Source: AP-15 sp963747735
GTDB lineage: Bacteria; Pseudomonadota; Alphaproteobacteria; ATCC43930; CGMCC-115725
Assembly: GCA_963747735.1 (NCBI GenBank)
Contig: CAVVGE010000019.1
Span: 711,602 to 775,601 of the forward strand
Reading direction: 5' to 3'
Length of the DNA stretch: 64,000 nt
The position numbers and the translations under genes were made by a program. Positions 54,711 to 63,607 of the stretch are shown in pieces (the stretch's first letter is position 1; each line of letters opens with the position of its first letter). Under the pieces are notes generated by a model. That model saw only the letters and a program-made list of their open reading frames with translations, ran no database searches and was not told the origin of the DNA.

Positions 54711-56957
54711 GTGACGCTGTTCACAACGACAAACTACCCGGTCAACGCGCTTATGGAAGACATCGATCTCGGCAAGATCGGACTTCCCGAGTTGCAGCGA
54801 CCTTTCGTCTGGCCGAACGTCAATGTGCGAAATTTATTTGATTCCCTCTACCGAGGTTATCCGGCCGGCTTTCTCCTCTTCTGGGAAACTGGTGCTGATG
54901 CTGGTCTAAAAGGCATCGGAACGAAAAACGAAAAGGCGGTTCCAAAGCTTGCCATCGTCGATGGTCAGCAAAGGCTAACCGCGCTATACGCTGTCATGAA
55001 GGGCGCCGAGGTGCTGCGCGCGAATTTTAAGCGAGAGCGCATCGAGATCGCCTTCAGCCCACTCTCGGAACGTTTTGCCGTGGCGGATGCTGCGATCCGG
55101 AAGGATAAAGCTTATATTCCGGACATCTCCGTCATCTGGCGGCCCGGAGCGAAGCTTCTATCGTTCGCGAAGAATTTCATTACTGAATTAGCTAAAACAC
55201 CACGCGAACTAACTAGTGAGCAGTTGGATCGGATCGAGGACTCCCTTAGCCGGCTTCATAACCTTCCTCAATACCAATTCGTGGCCCTTGAGCTTATCGC
55301 TTCCGTCGATATCGAGACGGTCGCCGACGTCTTCGTGCGCATCAATGGAGAGGGCAAGAAGCTCAATCAGGCCGATTTCATCATGACATTGATGTCGGTC
55401 TTTTGGGACGATGGACGGGCCGATCTCGAGACCTTCTCGTTACGAGCAACCCGGCCGTCGAATGGACAGCCGTCGCCTTTCAATCATTTCATCAATTCAG
55501 CGCCGGATCAGATGCTGCGCGTGACGGTTGGGCTCTCGCTGAGGCGAGCGCGGCTCGAAAATGTCTACAGCGCATTGCGCGGCCGGGACGCAAATACAGG
55601 CCTCGATAATCCCGAAAAGCGCGATCAGCAATTTTCTCTGATGCGTGAGGGACAGAAAACCGCCCTCAACCTAGCCAACTGGCATCATTTTCTCAGTGCG
55701 CTGACGCTGGCGGGCTATCGAAGCGAGAAAATGATCAGCTCACAGACTGCGATCATTTACAGCTACGTGCTCTACCTAATCGGTGTTCGGGATTACAGTA
55801 TCCCAAAAGAGGAAATGCGCCAGGCGATCGCTGAGTTCTTTTTCATGACGGCGCTTACGGGACGCTACACAAATTCGCCCGAGACCCGGTTCGAGTCCGA
55901 CCTGGCGATGGTCCGAGAGCTGCCGGGGGGTTCGGTGTTCTTAGCGAAGCTGCGAGAGCTTTGCAACACCACGCTGACCGGCGATTATTGGACAACCACC
56001 CTACCGAACCAACTGGCAACCTCCGCAGCGCGGAGCCCGTCACGTTTTGCCTATCAGGCGGCGCTCATCATGCTTGACGCGCTGGCGCTTTATAGCCCAG
56101 TCAAAATCTCGGCAATGCTCGATCCGGCGATAAAGGGGGTGAAGGCCGCGCTTGAGCAGCATCACCTGTTCCCCCGCGGATATCTAGAAGACAGCGGTGT
56201 CACCGACCTTAAAAAAATTAATCAAATCGCTAATTTTGCACCAGTCGAGTGGCCGTCCAATATTAAAATTGGTAAGAAGCCCCCAGTAGACTATGTCCCG
56301 CCTCTCGATGCCGCGCTTTCGGCCACTCAGCGGGAACAGCTCTATTCCTGGCATGCGCTGCCTCAGCTCTGGTGGAATCTCCCTTATGAGTCGTTCTTGA
56401 TCGAACGGCGTAACAGGATGGCAAAGGTGATCCACGCAGCGTGGCAGCAACTGACCGGAGACCTGCAGGAGACGGAGCCGACGGGCCCTTCGGTTGCTGA
56501 GCTGATCGCCAGCGGGGAGGGAGATGCGGTCGAATTCAAGTCGACGCTCAGGACAAACCTTCACACGGGTCAACCGGATGAGAAAATGCAGATGACGGCG
56601 TTGAAAAGCGTCGCCGGCTTTCTTAACGCCAAGGGCGGAACCCTACTCATAGGCGTTGAGGATAACGGTGACGTTCTCGGCCTCGGGGCGGACGGGTTCC
56701 CCAACGAGGACAAGATGGCCCTCCACGTCGGTAACCTCGTCAGGGATCGTATCGGCGATGTTTTCCTGCCCTATGTCCACACCGATTTTGAAGAATATAA
56801 GGGTCAACGCGTGCTCGCTATTCGCTGCGAAAAGGGGCCGAAGGCTGCCTTTGTGAAGGATGGGGTTGCGCAGCGCTTTTTCGTACGCGGCCCGAACGCA
56901 ACCGCGGAACTCGTCGGGGCGTCGGTCACCGACTACGTAAAGCAGCGGTTTGGATGA
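54711..56957 (+). CDS. DUF262-HNH-AlbA_2 fusion, candidate anti-phage defence protein
   Basis: 748 aa from GTG 54711 (GGAGAGAGGAGCAGAGGG upstream). Residues ~15-250 are DUF262 (GmrS/SspE-like): LPELQRPFVWPN, VDGQQRLTALYAVM (~83-96) with the nucleotide-hydrolysis QR, and VRINGEGKKLNQADF. An HNH/DUF1524-like unit follows with EQHHLFPRGYLE (H484-H485), INQIANFAP and SNIKIGKKPP. After a short linker, ~600-748 form an AlbA_2/Schlafen-type domain: EGDAVEFKSTLR, VAGFLNAKGGTLLIGVEDNG, RFFVRGPNATAEL. Lower GC than its neighbours and a lone position suggest acquisition. By analogy with GmrSD and SspE it would sense or cut foreign (modified) DNA using NTP; the AlbA_2 part may bind tRNA/DNA or ATP. Confidence 0.85.
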   Translation: MTLFTTTNYPVNALMEDIDLGKIGLPELQRPFVWPNVNVRNLFDSLYRGYPAGFLLFWETGADAGLKGIGTKNEKAVPKLAIVDGQQRLTALYAVMKGAEVLRANFKRERIEIAFSPLSERFAVADAAIRKDKAYIPDISVIWRPGAKLLSFAKNFITELAKTPRELTSEQLDRIEDSLSRLHNLPQYQFVALELIASVDIETVADVFVRINGEGKKLNQADFIMTLMSVFWDDGRADLETFSLRATRPSNGQPSPFNHFINSAPDQMLRVTVGLSLRRARLENVYSALRGRDANTGLDNPEKRDQQFSLMREGQKTALNLANWHHFLSALTLAGYRSEKMISSQTAIIYSYVLYLIGVRDYSIPKEEMRQAIAEFFFMTALTGRYTNSPETRFESDLAMVRELPGGSVFLAKLRELCNTTLTGDYWTTTLPNQLATSAARSPSRFAYQAALIMLDALALYSPVKISAMLDPAIKGVKAALEQHHLFPRGYLEDSGVTDLKKINQIANFAPVEWPSNIKIGKKPPVDYVPPLDAALSATQREQLYSWHALPQLWWNLPYESFLIERRNRMAKVIHAAWQQLTGDLQETEPTGPSVAELIASGEGDAVEFKSTLRTNLHTGQPDEKMQMTALKSVAGFLNAKGGTLLIGVEDNGDVLGLGADGFPNEDKMALHVGNLVRDRIGDVFLPYVHTDFEEYKGQRVLAIRCEKGPKAAFVKDGVAQRFFVRGPNATAELVGASVTDYVKQRFG

Positions 56958-57126
56958 AAGTCGGGAATGCAGAGCTATCTGCGAATGGCCGTCATCGGCG
57001 CAAGGCTGTCACCCGATGCGTCCCGGTAAAGGTCCGCTTTCCACCCGAGCGGACCTCGGCGCGGGTACCAAGCATCAGGTTTTATCCGCTAGAATGGCCC
57101 GAGGTTGACAGCGGACGGTCAGGGGC

Positions 57127-58758
57127 ATGACGCAGGAAACGGAGTTCGATTACATCGTTGTCGGGGCCGGGTCGGCAGGGTGTGTGCTGGCCAACCGGCT
57201 GAGCGAGGATGCGCGCATGCGCGTCCTGCTGCTCGAAGCCGGCGGCAAGGACAAGAACCCGTGGATCCACATCCCGGCCGGGTTTTACCGCAACATCTAC
57301 CACCCCGGCTTTACCTGGCAATTCGAGACCGAGCCGCTCGCCGAGCTGGGCGGACGGCGCATGATGTGGCCGCGCGGCAAGGTATTGGGCGGGTCGAGTT
57401 CGATCAACGGCCTCATCTATATCCGCGGCCAGCGCCAGGATTTCGATCTGTGGCGCCAGCTCGGCAATGCCGGCTGGTCGTACGAGGACGTGCTGCCTTA
57501 TTTTCGCCGCGCCGAAAACCAGGAGCACGGCGCCGACGCGCATCACGGCGCGGGCGGCCCGCTCTGCGTTTCCGATTTGCGGGCACGGCACGAATTGCAT
57601 GACGGCTTTATCGCCGCCGCGGTCGAGGCCGGCTATCCGAAGAACGCCGATTTCAACGGCGCCGAGCAGGACGGGGTCGGGCCATTGCAGGTGACGGTGC
57701 GCAATATGCGCCGGTGCAGCACGGCGGTCGCCTATCTGCGCCCGGCGATGAAGCGGCCGAACCTCAAGGTCGAAATCCATGCGCTCGTGCACCGCGTCGT
57801 TTTCGAGGGCAAACGTGCGGTCGGCCTCGAATATGCGCGAGCCGGCGTTCTCCACCGGGTCCATGCGCGCGGCGAGGTGTTGCTCGCCGGCGGCTCGATC
57901 AACTCGCCGCAATTGCTGCAGCTTTCGGGGGTGGGGCCCGGAGAATTGCTGCGCTCGCACGGCGTCGCTGTCGTGCACGATTTGCCGGGGGTCGGCGAGA
58001 ATTTGCAGGACCACATCAATGCGCGCGTCGTCTATCGCGTCCGCCGCGCCAACACCTTGAACGAGATTTCGCGCAGCTGGTGGCGGCAGGCCCGCACCGG
58101 GCTCGAATATGTGCTGGCGCGGCGCGGTGCCTTGATGATGGGGGCCGCACCCATCGGCCTCTTTGTGCGCACCCGAGAGGGCCTCAACTCGCCCGATGTG
58201 CAGTACCAGTTTCTCGCCGGCAGCTTTGCGAAGCCGGGCGAGGCGATGCACGATTTCCCCGGCTGCCAGGCGACCTGCATCCCATGCCGCCCGGAAAGCC
58301 GCGGGTGGCTCAGGATCCGCTCGCCCGACCCGGCGGCCCCGCCGATGATCCAGCCGAACTATCTTTCGACCCAGGGCGACAAGGACACGCTGATTGCCGG
58401 GCTCAGGATCGCGCGCAAGGTGTTCGAGAGCCCGGCGATGGCAGCCTTGGTCGAGGGCGAGGTGTTGCCGGGAACGGCGACCCAGACGCAAGCGCAATGG
58501 CTCGACCATATCGTAAAGAACGCCGGCACCACCTATCACCCGACCTCGACCTGCATGATGGGTCCCGACGCGCGCGCCGTTGTCGACACCGAATTGCGGG
58601 TGCACGGCATCGAAGGATTGCGCGTCATCGACGCCTCGATCATGCCGACTGTCGTTTCCGGCAATACCAATGCGACGGTGATCATGATCGCCGAAAAAGC
58701 GGCCGATTTGATCCGCGCCGCCGCCCGAGCCGGCTCGCCGGCCGCCCGCGCCGCCTGA
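57127..58758 (+). CDS. GMC-family oxidoreductase (choline-dehydrogenase-like)
   Basis: 543 aa. YIVVGAGSAGCVLANRLSED is the FAD Rossmann motif, MMWPRGKVLGGSSSINGLIY is GMC signature 1, VLLAGGSINSPQLL signature 2, and YHPTSTCMMGPDARAVVD holds the active-site histidine, followed by DASIMPTVVSGNTNATVIMIAEKAAD. Oxidises a primary alcohol with FAD. Length typical of choline/alcohol dehydrogenases. ATG 57127; upstream gap of 169 bp after the DUF262 gene. Confidence 0.92.
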   Translation: MTQETEFDYIVVGAGSAGCVLANRLSEDARMRVLLLEAGGKDKNPWIHIPAGFYRNIYHPGFTWQFETEPLAELGGRRMMWPRGKVLGGSSSINGLIYIRGQRQDFDLWRQLGNAGWSYEDVLPYFRRAENQEHGADAHHGAGGPLCVSDLRARHELHDGFIAAAVEAGYPKNADFNGAEQDGVGPLQVTVRNMRRCSTAVAYLRPAMKRPNLKVEIHALVHRVVFEGKRAVGLEYARAGVLHRVHARGEVLLAGGSINSPQLLQLSGVGPGELLRSHGVAVVHDLPGVGENLQDHINARVVYRVRRANTLNEISRSWWRQARTGLEYVLARRGALMMGAAPIGLFVRTREGLNSPDVQYQFLAGSFAKPGEAMHDFPGCQATCIPCRPESRGWLRIRSPDPAAPPMIQPNYLSTQGDKDTLIAGLRIARKVFESPAMAALVEGEVLPGTATQTQAQWLDHIVKNAGTTYHPTSTCMMGPDARAVVDTELRVHGIEGLRVIDASIMPTVVSGNTNATVIMIAEKAADLIRAAARAGSPAARAA

Positions 58759-58854
58759 CCGCGGCGGCGTTCGTCGCGCCCCCGGAGGCGATCCCGGTTG
58801 GTGCGCCGCCCCGATCCTGCTATCTATGTGCCGGCACATGATGGGAGGACGAAA

Positions 58855-59238
58855 ATGGCAATATTTACCCACGTGACGGTCGGCACCAACGATCTGGCGA
58901 AGGCACGCAGCTTTTATGATGCCGTCCTGACGCCGCTCGGGTTGAAGCGTCTCAACGATCTCGGCGAAAACGGCTCGATCTGGGGGACGGGCGATCCGGA
59001 ATTTTTTGTGCTGAAGCCGGCCAACGGGCAGGCCGCCAGCCATGCCAATGGCGGAACCGTCAGCTTTGTCGCGCCAAACCGCGCCGCTGTCGCCGCATTC
59101 CATCGGGCGGCCCTCGCCGCCGGGGGCAAGGACGAAGGGGCGGTCGGGCCGCGCAGCTGGAAGCCGAACGCCTATGCCGGCTATGTCCGCGATTTGGACG
59201 GCAACAAGCTCGCCGCCTATTGCTTCAAGGCCGAGTAG
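58855..59238 (+). CDS. VOC-family protein (glyoxalase/dioxygenase fold)
   Basis: 127 aa from ATG 58855 (GGGAGGACGA upstream). FTHVTVGTNDLAKARSFYDAVL with the first metal histidine and YAGYVRDLDGNKLAAYC at the end are the paired beta-alpha-beta-beta-beta modules of the vicinal-oxygen-chelate superfamily. Size fits glyoxalase/bleomycin-resistance-type members. Substrate unknown. Confidence 0.85.
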   Translation: MAIFTHVTVGTNDLAKARSFYDAVLTPLGLKRLNDLGENGSIWGTGDPEFFVLKPANGQAASHANGGTVSFVAPNRAAVAAFHRAALAAGGKDEGAVGPRSWKPNAYAGYVRDLDGNKLAAYCFKAE

Positions 59239-59358
59239 CCTCACCATCGACCGGCGCTCGGGCGGAGGTCGAGGGACCGGGCGCAATCGCGACGGCGCGC
59301 GCTTATTTGTCGCCCGCCGGCCGCTGGATTGTGCGCGCCGGGTAGCTATGTTGCGTCG

Positions 59359-60672
59359 ATGGATCCCGAGACAACTCTGACCGCCCCGGCCGCCCCGGCC
59401 CTGACCACCCCGGTGCCAGCCGCCCTGGGGCCGGCCGCGCCGGCAGCCCCGGCCTCGGTCGATGACGAGCTCTTCCGGATCGAGGGCGCCTATACCGGGC
59501 TCGGCGCCCCGATCCTCGGCGGCGAGGTCGCTCGCTGGCTCTTGGTCGACGGCCCGCAGATCGACAGCGAGATCGAGCTGTTCGACGAGCTGTGCTGGCG
59601 GCTTCTCGGTGACGGGGTTCCGTTGTGGCGGGCCGCGCTCTATTTCGGCACGCTGCACCCGCAAATCCGCGGCGTCGGCGCGCGCTGGTGGCGCGAGCGC
59701 AAGGTGATCGAAGATTTCCGCATCCTGCACGGCTCGGAAGCGACGGACGAATACCGGCTGAGCCCGATCCGGATGACGATCGAGCGCGGCACCCCGTTCC
59801 GCCGCCGGCTCGACGACGGGCCACTCGAATTCCCGCTCTTGGAGAAAATCCGCAAGGAGGGCGGCACCGATTATTTTGCCTTGCCGTTGAACCGGACCTT
59901 TCGCCGGTTTCCTTCGGTAACCTGGACCACCGACCAGCCGGGCGGGTTCGCCGAGGCGGAAATCGCCAAGCTCGAAGCGATCAATCCGGCGCTCGCCGCG
60001 ATCGCCGAGACCCGCGCGGTGCGCCGGATCAGCGCCAACCTGCTCGACACCTATCTCGGGCCGCAAGCCGGCCGCCGCATCCTCGCCGGGCAGATCCGGC
60101 GGGCCCAGGGCGAGCATATGCGGGCGGTCGTCATGATCGCCGACATGCGCAACTTTACCGGCTTATCCGACCGGCTGCCGGGCAATTCGGTGATCGAGCT
60201 GCTCGACGACTATTTCGACGCGATCGTCTCGCCGGTCCAGGAAAAGAAGGGCGAGATCCTGAAATTTATGGGCGACGGCGTCCTGGCGATCTTTCCGGCC
60301 GACGACGACGAGGATTTTGCGCCGGCGAGCCTGCGCGCGCTCGACGCCGCGACCCAAGGGCTGGCGCGGCTCGACCTCGTCAACGCCAAGCGGCGCGAGC
60401 GCGGCGAGCCCGAATTGCGCACCGGCATCGGGCTGCATCGCGGCGAGGTGATCTATGGCAATGTCGGTGCGGCCGACCGGCTCGACTTCACGGTGATCGG
60501 GCCGGCGGTCAACCTCGCCTCGCGCATCGAGGGGCTGACCAAGCGCCTCCTGCGCCCGCTCCTGACCTCGGCCGCCTTTGCCGAGATCTGCCCGCAGCCG
60601 CTGGTGTCGCTCGGTTTTCATCCGGTGCGCGGTCTTTACGAGCCCGAGGAGGTGTTCGGCCTGCCGGACTGA
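59359..60672 (+). CDS. class III adenylate/guanylate cyclase
   Basis: About 437 aa from ATG 59359. A Pro/Ala-rich N-terminus leads to a helical domain (~35-240, no named sensor), then the cyclase domain. VVMIADMRNFTGLSDR (metal aspartate ~261), GEILKFMGDGVLAIFP (second aspartate ~305) and GNVGAADRLDFTVIGPAVNLASR (~367-390) carry the transition-state Asn/Arg and the base-recognition residues. Makes cAMP (or cGMP) in the cytoplasm. No membrane segment. The cupin gene follows after 25 bp. Confidence 0.9.
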   Translation: MDPETTLTAPAAPALTTPVPAALGPAAPAAPASVDDELFRIEGAYTGLGAPILGGEVARWLLVDGPQIDSEIELFDELCWRLLGDGVPLWRAALYFGTLHPQIRGVGARWWRERKVIEDFRILHGSEATDEYRLSPIRMTIERGTPFRRRLDDGPLEFPLLEKIRKEGGTDYFALPLNRTFRRFPSVTWTTDQPGGFAEAEIAKLEAINPALAAIAETRAVRRISANLLDTYLGPQAGRRILAGQIRRAQGEHMRAVVMIADMRNFTGLSDRLPGNSVIELLDDYFDAIVSPVQEKKGEILKFMGDGVLAIFPADDDEDFAPASLRALDAATQGLARLDLVNAKRRERGEPELRTGIGLHRGEVIYGNVGAADRLDFTVIGPAVNLASRIEGLTKRLLRPLLTSAAFAEICPQPLVSLGFHPVRGLYEPEEVFGLPD

Positions 60673-60697
60673 GCCCGGTAGATTTGGGAGGTGTCGC

Positions 60698-61033
60698 ATG
60701 GAAATACGCTCGCGGAGCAGCTATCCGATCGCCGGGCGCGAGCTCGTCGCCGAGGGTGCCGATTTGCGCGTCCAGGTGCTGACCCTGGCCCAGGGCCAGT
60801 GCGTGCCGTGGCACTACCACAGCGAGGTCAGCGACAGCTTTGTCTGTCTCGAAGGCCCGATGGTGGTCGAGACGCGGGCGCCGCGCGCGACCTATCGGCT
60901 GATGCCCGGCCAGCGCTGCGCGGTGCCGCCAAAAACCGCGCATCACGTCCACGGCGAAAATGACGGTCCCTGCCAGTTCCTGATCATCCAAGGCGTCGGC
61001 GTCTACGATTTCAACCCGGTCGGCGGTGCCTGA
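60698..61033 (+). CDS. cupin-domain protein
   Basis: 111 aa from ATG 60698 (GGGAGGTG upstream). QCVPWHYHSEVSDSFVCLEG contains cupin motif 1 (H-x-H with following acidic residue), and PGQRCAVPPKTAHHVHGEN motif 2 with the second histidine. A small metal-binding barrel; it could be a dioxygenase, isomerase or sensor. Function unknown. Confidence 0.85.
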   Translation: MEIRSRSSYPIAGRELVAEGADLRVQVLTLAQGQCVPWHYHSEVSDSFVCLEGPMVVETRAPRATYRLMPGQRCAVPPKTAHHVHGENDGPCQFLIIQGVGVYDFNPVGGA

Positions 61034-61114
61034 AAAAAGCGACGGGCAGCTGGACGTTGCATTTTTGGCGGAGGCGTATGCCATGATCAAAGACCGCCAC
61101 CGCTGAAAAGGTGC

Positions 61115-61143
61115 TTGACACCATATGGCGCATATAACCATAT
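61115..61143 (+). promoter_or_regulatory. promoter/operator of the TumE/TumA-type pair
   Basis: TTGACA at 61115-61120 and TATAAC at 61133-61138 lie in an AT-rich block with the inverted repeat CATATGG ... CCATATATG (61122-61145), suited to antitoxin autoregulation. The -35/-10 spacing is only 12 nt, so the exact -10 is uncertain. No ribosome site precedes the ATG at 61144, so the mRNA could be leaderless. Confidence 0.4.
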
Positions 61144-61440
61144 ATGTCGAGAATTAAGGCCGAGCTGCTGTTCCACCAGCGCATCGACTATGACGATGGT
61201 GGGATTGTGGAAATGGTCCTCTGGCGCGTCCCCTCCGCGGTTCCGCCGACGACCCACGGCCTCAAATACTCGTTGTTTTATGGTCGATCGGGACTCCGGG
61301 AAGTCGGTTATGACAATGAGCGCGGCAAAGGCGGCCACCGGCATTTTTGCGGTGTCGAAGCGCCCTACAAATTCGGCGGCGTCGAGCAATTGATGGCGGA
61401 TTTCTGGGCCGATGTGCGGGCCGTGCGAGATAACCAATGA
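61144..61440 (+). CDS. TumE-family toxin (DUF6516-like)
   Basis: 98 aa. KAELLFHQRIDYDDGGIVEMVLWRVP, then HGLKYSLFYGRSGLREVGYDNERGKGGHRHF (two adjacent motifs) matches the DUF6516/TumE toxin family; the conserved Tyr-Asp-Asn-Glu and GKGGHRH residues probably form the RNA-cutting or binding site. Its TGA overlaps the next ATG (ATGA), so the partner is made from the same message. Expected role: growth inhibition by RNA cleavage when released from the antitoxin. Confidence 0.75.
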   Translation: MSRIKAELLFHQRIDYDDGGIVEMVLWRVPSAVPPTTHGLKYSLFYGRSGLREVGYDNERGKGGHRHFCGVEAPYKFGGVEQLMADFWADVRAVRDNQ

Positions 61441-61787
61441 GCGATGTGAAAATTACGGTCGGCGGCGCCGTCGAGACCGATGCGACAAGGCGCTTCATCG
61501 ATGCCTGGCACCGTGCGGAACGGGGCGAAATTTTTCAAGAGCGCCATATCGCCTTCGAAAGCTGGGACGCGCTTGCTAGCGTGCTGACTGGAAAGCGGAT
61601 GGAATTGCTGCGCTTTGTCCACCGGCACAAGGTCAAGAGCGTGCGCGCGCTGGCGACGGCTCTGGCCCGCGACTACAGCAACGTCCACGCGGACGTCCAA
61701 GCCCTGAGCGGAGCCGGCCTCCTCGATGCCACGAGCGACGGGCTCCACGCCGACTACGACACGATCGAAACCAAGATCGCGATTTAG
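61437..61787 (+). CDS. TumA-type antitoxin (HVO_A0114-family DNA-binding protein)
   Basis: 116 aa, overlapping the toxin by 4 bp. An acidic/polar N-terminal part (DAWHRAERGEIFQERHIAFES) resembles the toxin-binding region, and MELLRFVHRHKVKSVRALATALARDYSNVHADVQAL is a winged-helix HTH of the HVO_A0114 family (two adjacent stretches). It should bind the CATATGG inverted repeat upstream of the pair and repress it. Toxin-first order is typical for this system. Confidence 0.72.
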   Translation: MSDVKITVGGAVETDATRRFIDAWHRAERGEIFQERHIAFESWDALASVLTGKRMELLRFVHRHKVKSVRALATALARDYSNVHADVQALSGAGLLDATSDGLHADYDTIETKIAI

Positions 61788-61850
61788 GGAGGCGCAGCCC
61801 AACCCGCCTACCTCGGCATCGGCGAACCTACGGCTGGCCACGAGTTCATT

Positions 61851-63536
61851 TCACGGCAGCGCGCCGGGGCCGGTGTAGCGGCGCCAGGCGCTCATTTGCA
61901 CGGCCGAGGTGCGGCAGTGGACGACGACGGGGCGGGTCTTGACCGCAAAGGCGTGGGCGATGCCGTCGGCGATCTGGCTCTCGCGCTCGATCGTGATGCC
62001 CTCGGCGCCGAACGAGCGCGCCCATTGCGCAAAATCGGGGTTGGTCAGCCGCACCCCGTCCATAAACGGACGCTCGGGATAGCGCACATAGGCGTGCATG
62101 CCGATCGTGCCGTACATGCCGTTGTCGGAAATGACGAGGATCGGGTTCGCGCCGTACTGGCAGGCGGTGGCGATTTCGTTGCCCATCATCAAGGTGCCGC
62201 CGTCGCCGACAAAGGCGACAACCTGGGTGCCCGGCCTGCGCAACGCCGCCGCCACCGCCATCGGCACGCCCGAGCCCATCGCGCCCACCACCGAGGCCAA
62301 AAACACCTGGCCCTGGCGAAACCCGATATAGCGGTGGACAAAGCTGGCAAAGCTGCCGGCGTCGGTGGTGATCGTGGCGTCGCGCGCCAAATGCTTGTCG
62401 ACCTCGCAGACGATGGCGGCGAAATTGATCCCGTCCGAGGTCGGGTCCCATTCCTTGGCCAAAAGCTTGTGGTGGATCGCGTTCAACCCGCTGACCCAGC
62501 CGTGCCGTTTTTGCGCGTCGGCCGGGGCACCGCGACGCAGCAATCCCTTGATGACTTCGTAGGGGTTGCAGGGCAGGCCGAGATCGGGCCGCCACACGCG
62601 CCCGACCTCGTCCGGGTCGGGCCAGACATGGACAAACGGCAGTTGCGGCCGGGGCGCCTGCGGAAACGTGTAGGACTGGCTGACCGTGTCGGTCATGCGC
62701 TCGCCGAGCGCCACCATAAGATCGGCGCGCTTCATCTCGCCGATCTGCGCCGGCGGCACGCGGATCCCCATATAGCCGCCGTAATTCGGATGGTTCGCGT
62801 CGAAGAGCTGCGGCCGGCGATGGGTCGGAGAGATCGGCAGCACCCATTGTTCGGCAAATCGGTTCAAATCGGCAAAGACCGCGCTGTCGTGCACCGCATC
62901 GGCCAATAGCGCGCCGCCGACCAGGACCAACGGCCGCTCGGCCCCTTGGAGCATCAAGGCCAGCCGGTCGAGATCGTTGGGCCGCGGTGCGGAGACGACG
63001 CGCGGGCGCGCCGCATCGAGGGCGGCGTCGGTCTCGGCGTCGAAAATATCTTCGGGCAAAATCACCGCGACCGGGCCTTGCGTCCCGCTTTCGGCGAGAT
63101 GAAAGGCGCGGGCGATCGCTTCCGAAGCCTGCTCGGGCTCATTGACCTCGATGACCGATTTGGTCACGTCGGCAAGGAGCCGCGAATAATTCTGCTCCTG
63201 CAGGGCGAGACGGCCGAAATCGCGGCGCTCGACCTGGCCCACCAGCATGACGAGCGGGGTCGCATCATGATAGGCCGAATGCAGCGACACCATCGCATTC
63301 GACAGCCCCGGCCCGCGCGACACCATCGCCACCCCGGCGCGGTCGCGCAGCCGCCCGTCGGCGACCGCCATATAGCCGGCCCCGCCCTCGTGGCGGCAGA
63401 CGACGACGCGGATCGAGTTCTTTTCGATCAGCGCGCTGGTCAGCCCGACATAGCTTTCGCCGGGGACGCAATAGACCTGGTCGACATCGTGCGCTTCGAG
63501 GCTTTCCGCGATCAGGCGGGCAACGGTCTTGGGCAT
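61851..63536 (-). CDS. thiamine-pyrophosphate-dependent enzyme (acetolactate-synthase-like)
   Basis: 561 aa. YCVPGESYVGLTSAL and RHEGGAGYMAVADGRLR (the activating glutamate) open the PYR domain; the PP domain has VAFVGDGGTLMMGNEIATACQYGANPILVISDNGMYG, the TPP/Mg site (two adjacent motifs). It is in the ALS/benzoylformate-decarboxylase-like group and probably acts on a 2-keto acid in the catabolic setting, not in branched-chain synthesis since no ilvH small subunit is adjacent. ATG 63536. Confidence 0.88.
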   Translation of the reverse strand: MPKTVARLIAESLEAHDVDQVYCVPGESYVGLTSALIEKNSIRVVVCRHEGGAGYMAVADGRLRDRAGVAMVSRGPGLSNAMVSLHSAYHDATPLVMLVGQVERRDFGRLALQEQNYSRLLADVTKSVIEVNEPEQASEAIARAFHLAESGTQGPVAVILPEDIFDAETDAALDAARPRVVSAPRPNDLDRLALMLQGAERPLVLVGGALLADAVHDSAVFADLNRFAEQWVLPISPTHRRPQLFDANHPNYGGYMGIRVPPAQIGEMKRADLMVALGERMTDTVSQSYTFPQAPRPQLPFVHVWPDPDEVGRVWRPDLGLPCNPYEVIKGLLRRGAPADAQKRHGWVSGLNAIHHKLLAKEWDPTSDGINFAAIVCEVDKHLARDATITTDAGSFASFVHRYIGFRQGQVFLASVVGAMGSGVPMAVAAALRRPGTQVVAFVGDGGTLMMGNEIATACQYGANPILVISDNGMYGTIGMHAYVRYPERPFMDGVRLTNPDFAQWARSFGAEGITIERESQIADGIAHAFAVKTRPVVVHCRTSAVQMSAWRRYTGPGALP

Positions 63537-63607
63537 CGGCGGCGCTCCCTCTCGGCGATCGAGCGGCGAGGGATACAGAAACCCGCGCCCGCCCGATAGC
63601 TGAAATC

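Noticed and set aside
57082..60117. A 1011-codon minus-strand open frame over the GMC oxidoreductase, VOC and cyclase genes
   Set aside because: Antisense shadow of three clear plus-strand genes; no start signal or domain.
61851..63536. Biosynthetic acetolactate synthase (ilvB)
   Set aside because: No regulatory subunit gene is adjacent and the context is not branched-chain synthesis; a catabolic TPP enzyme is the safer call.
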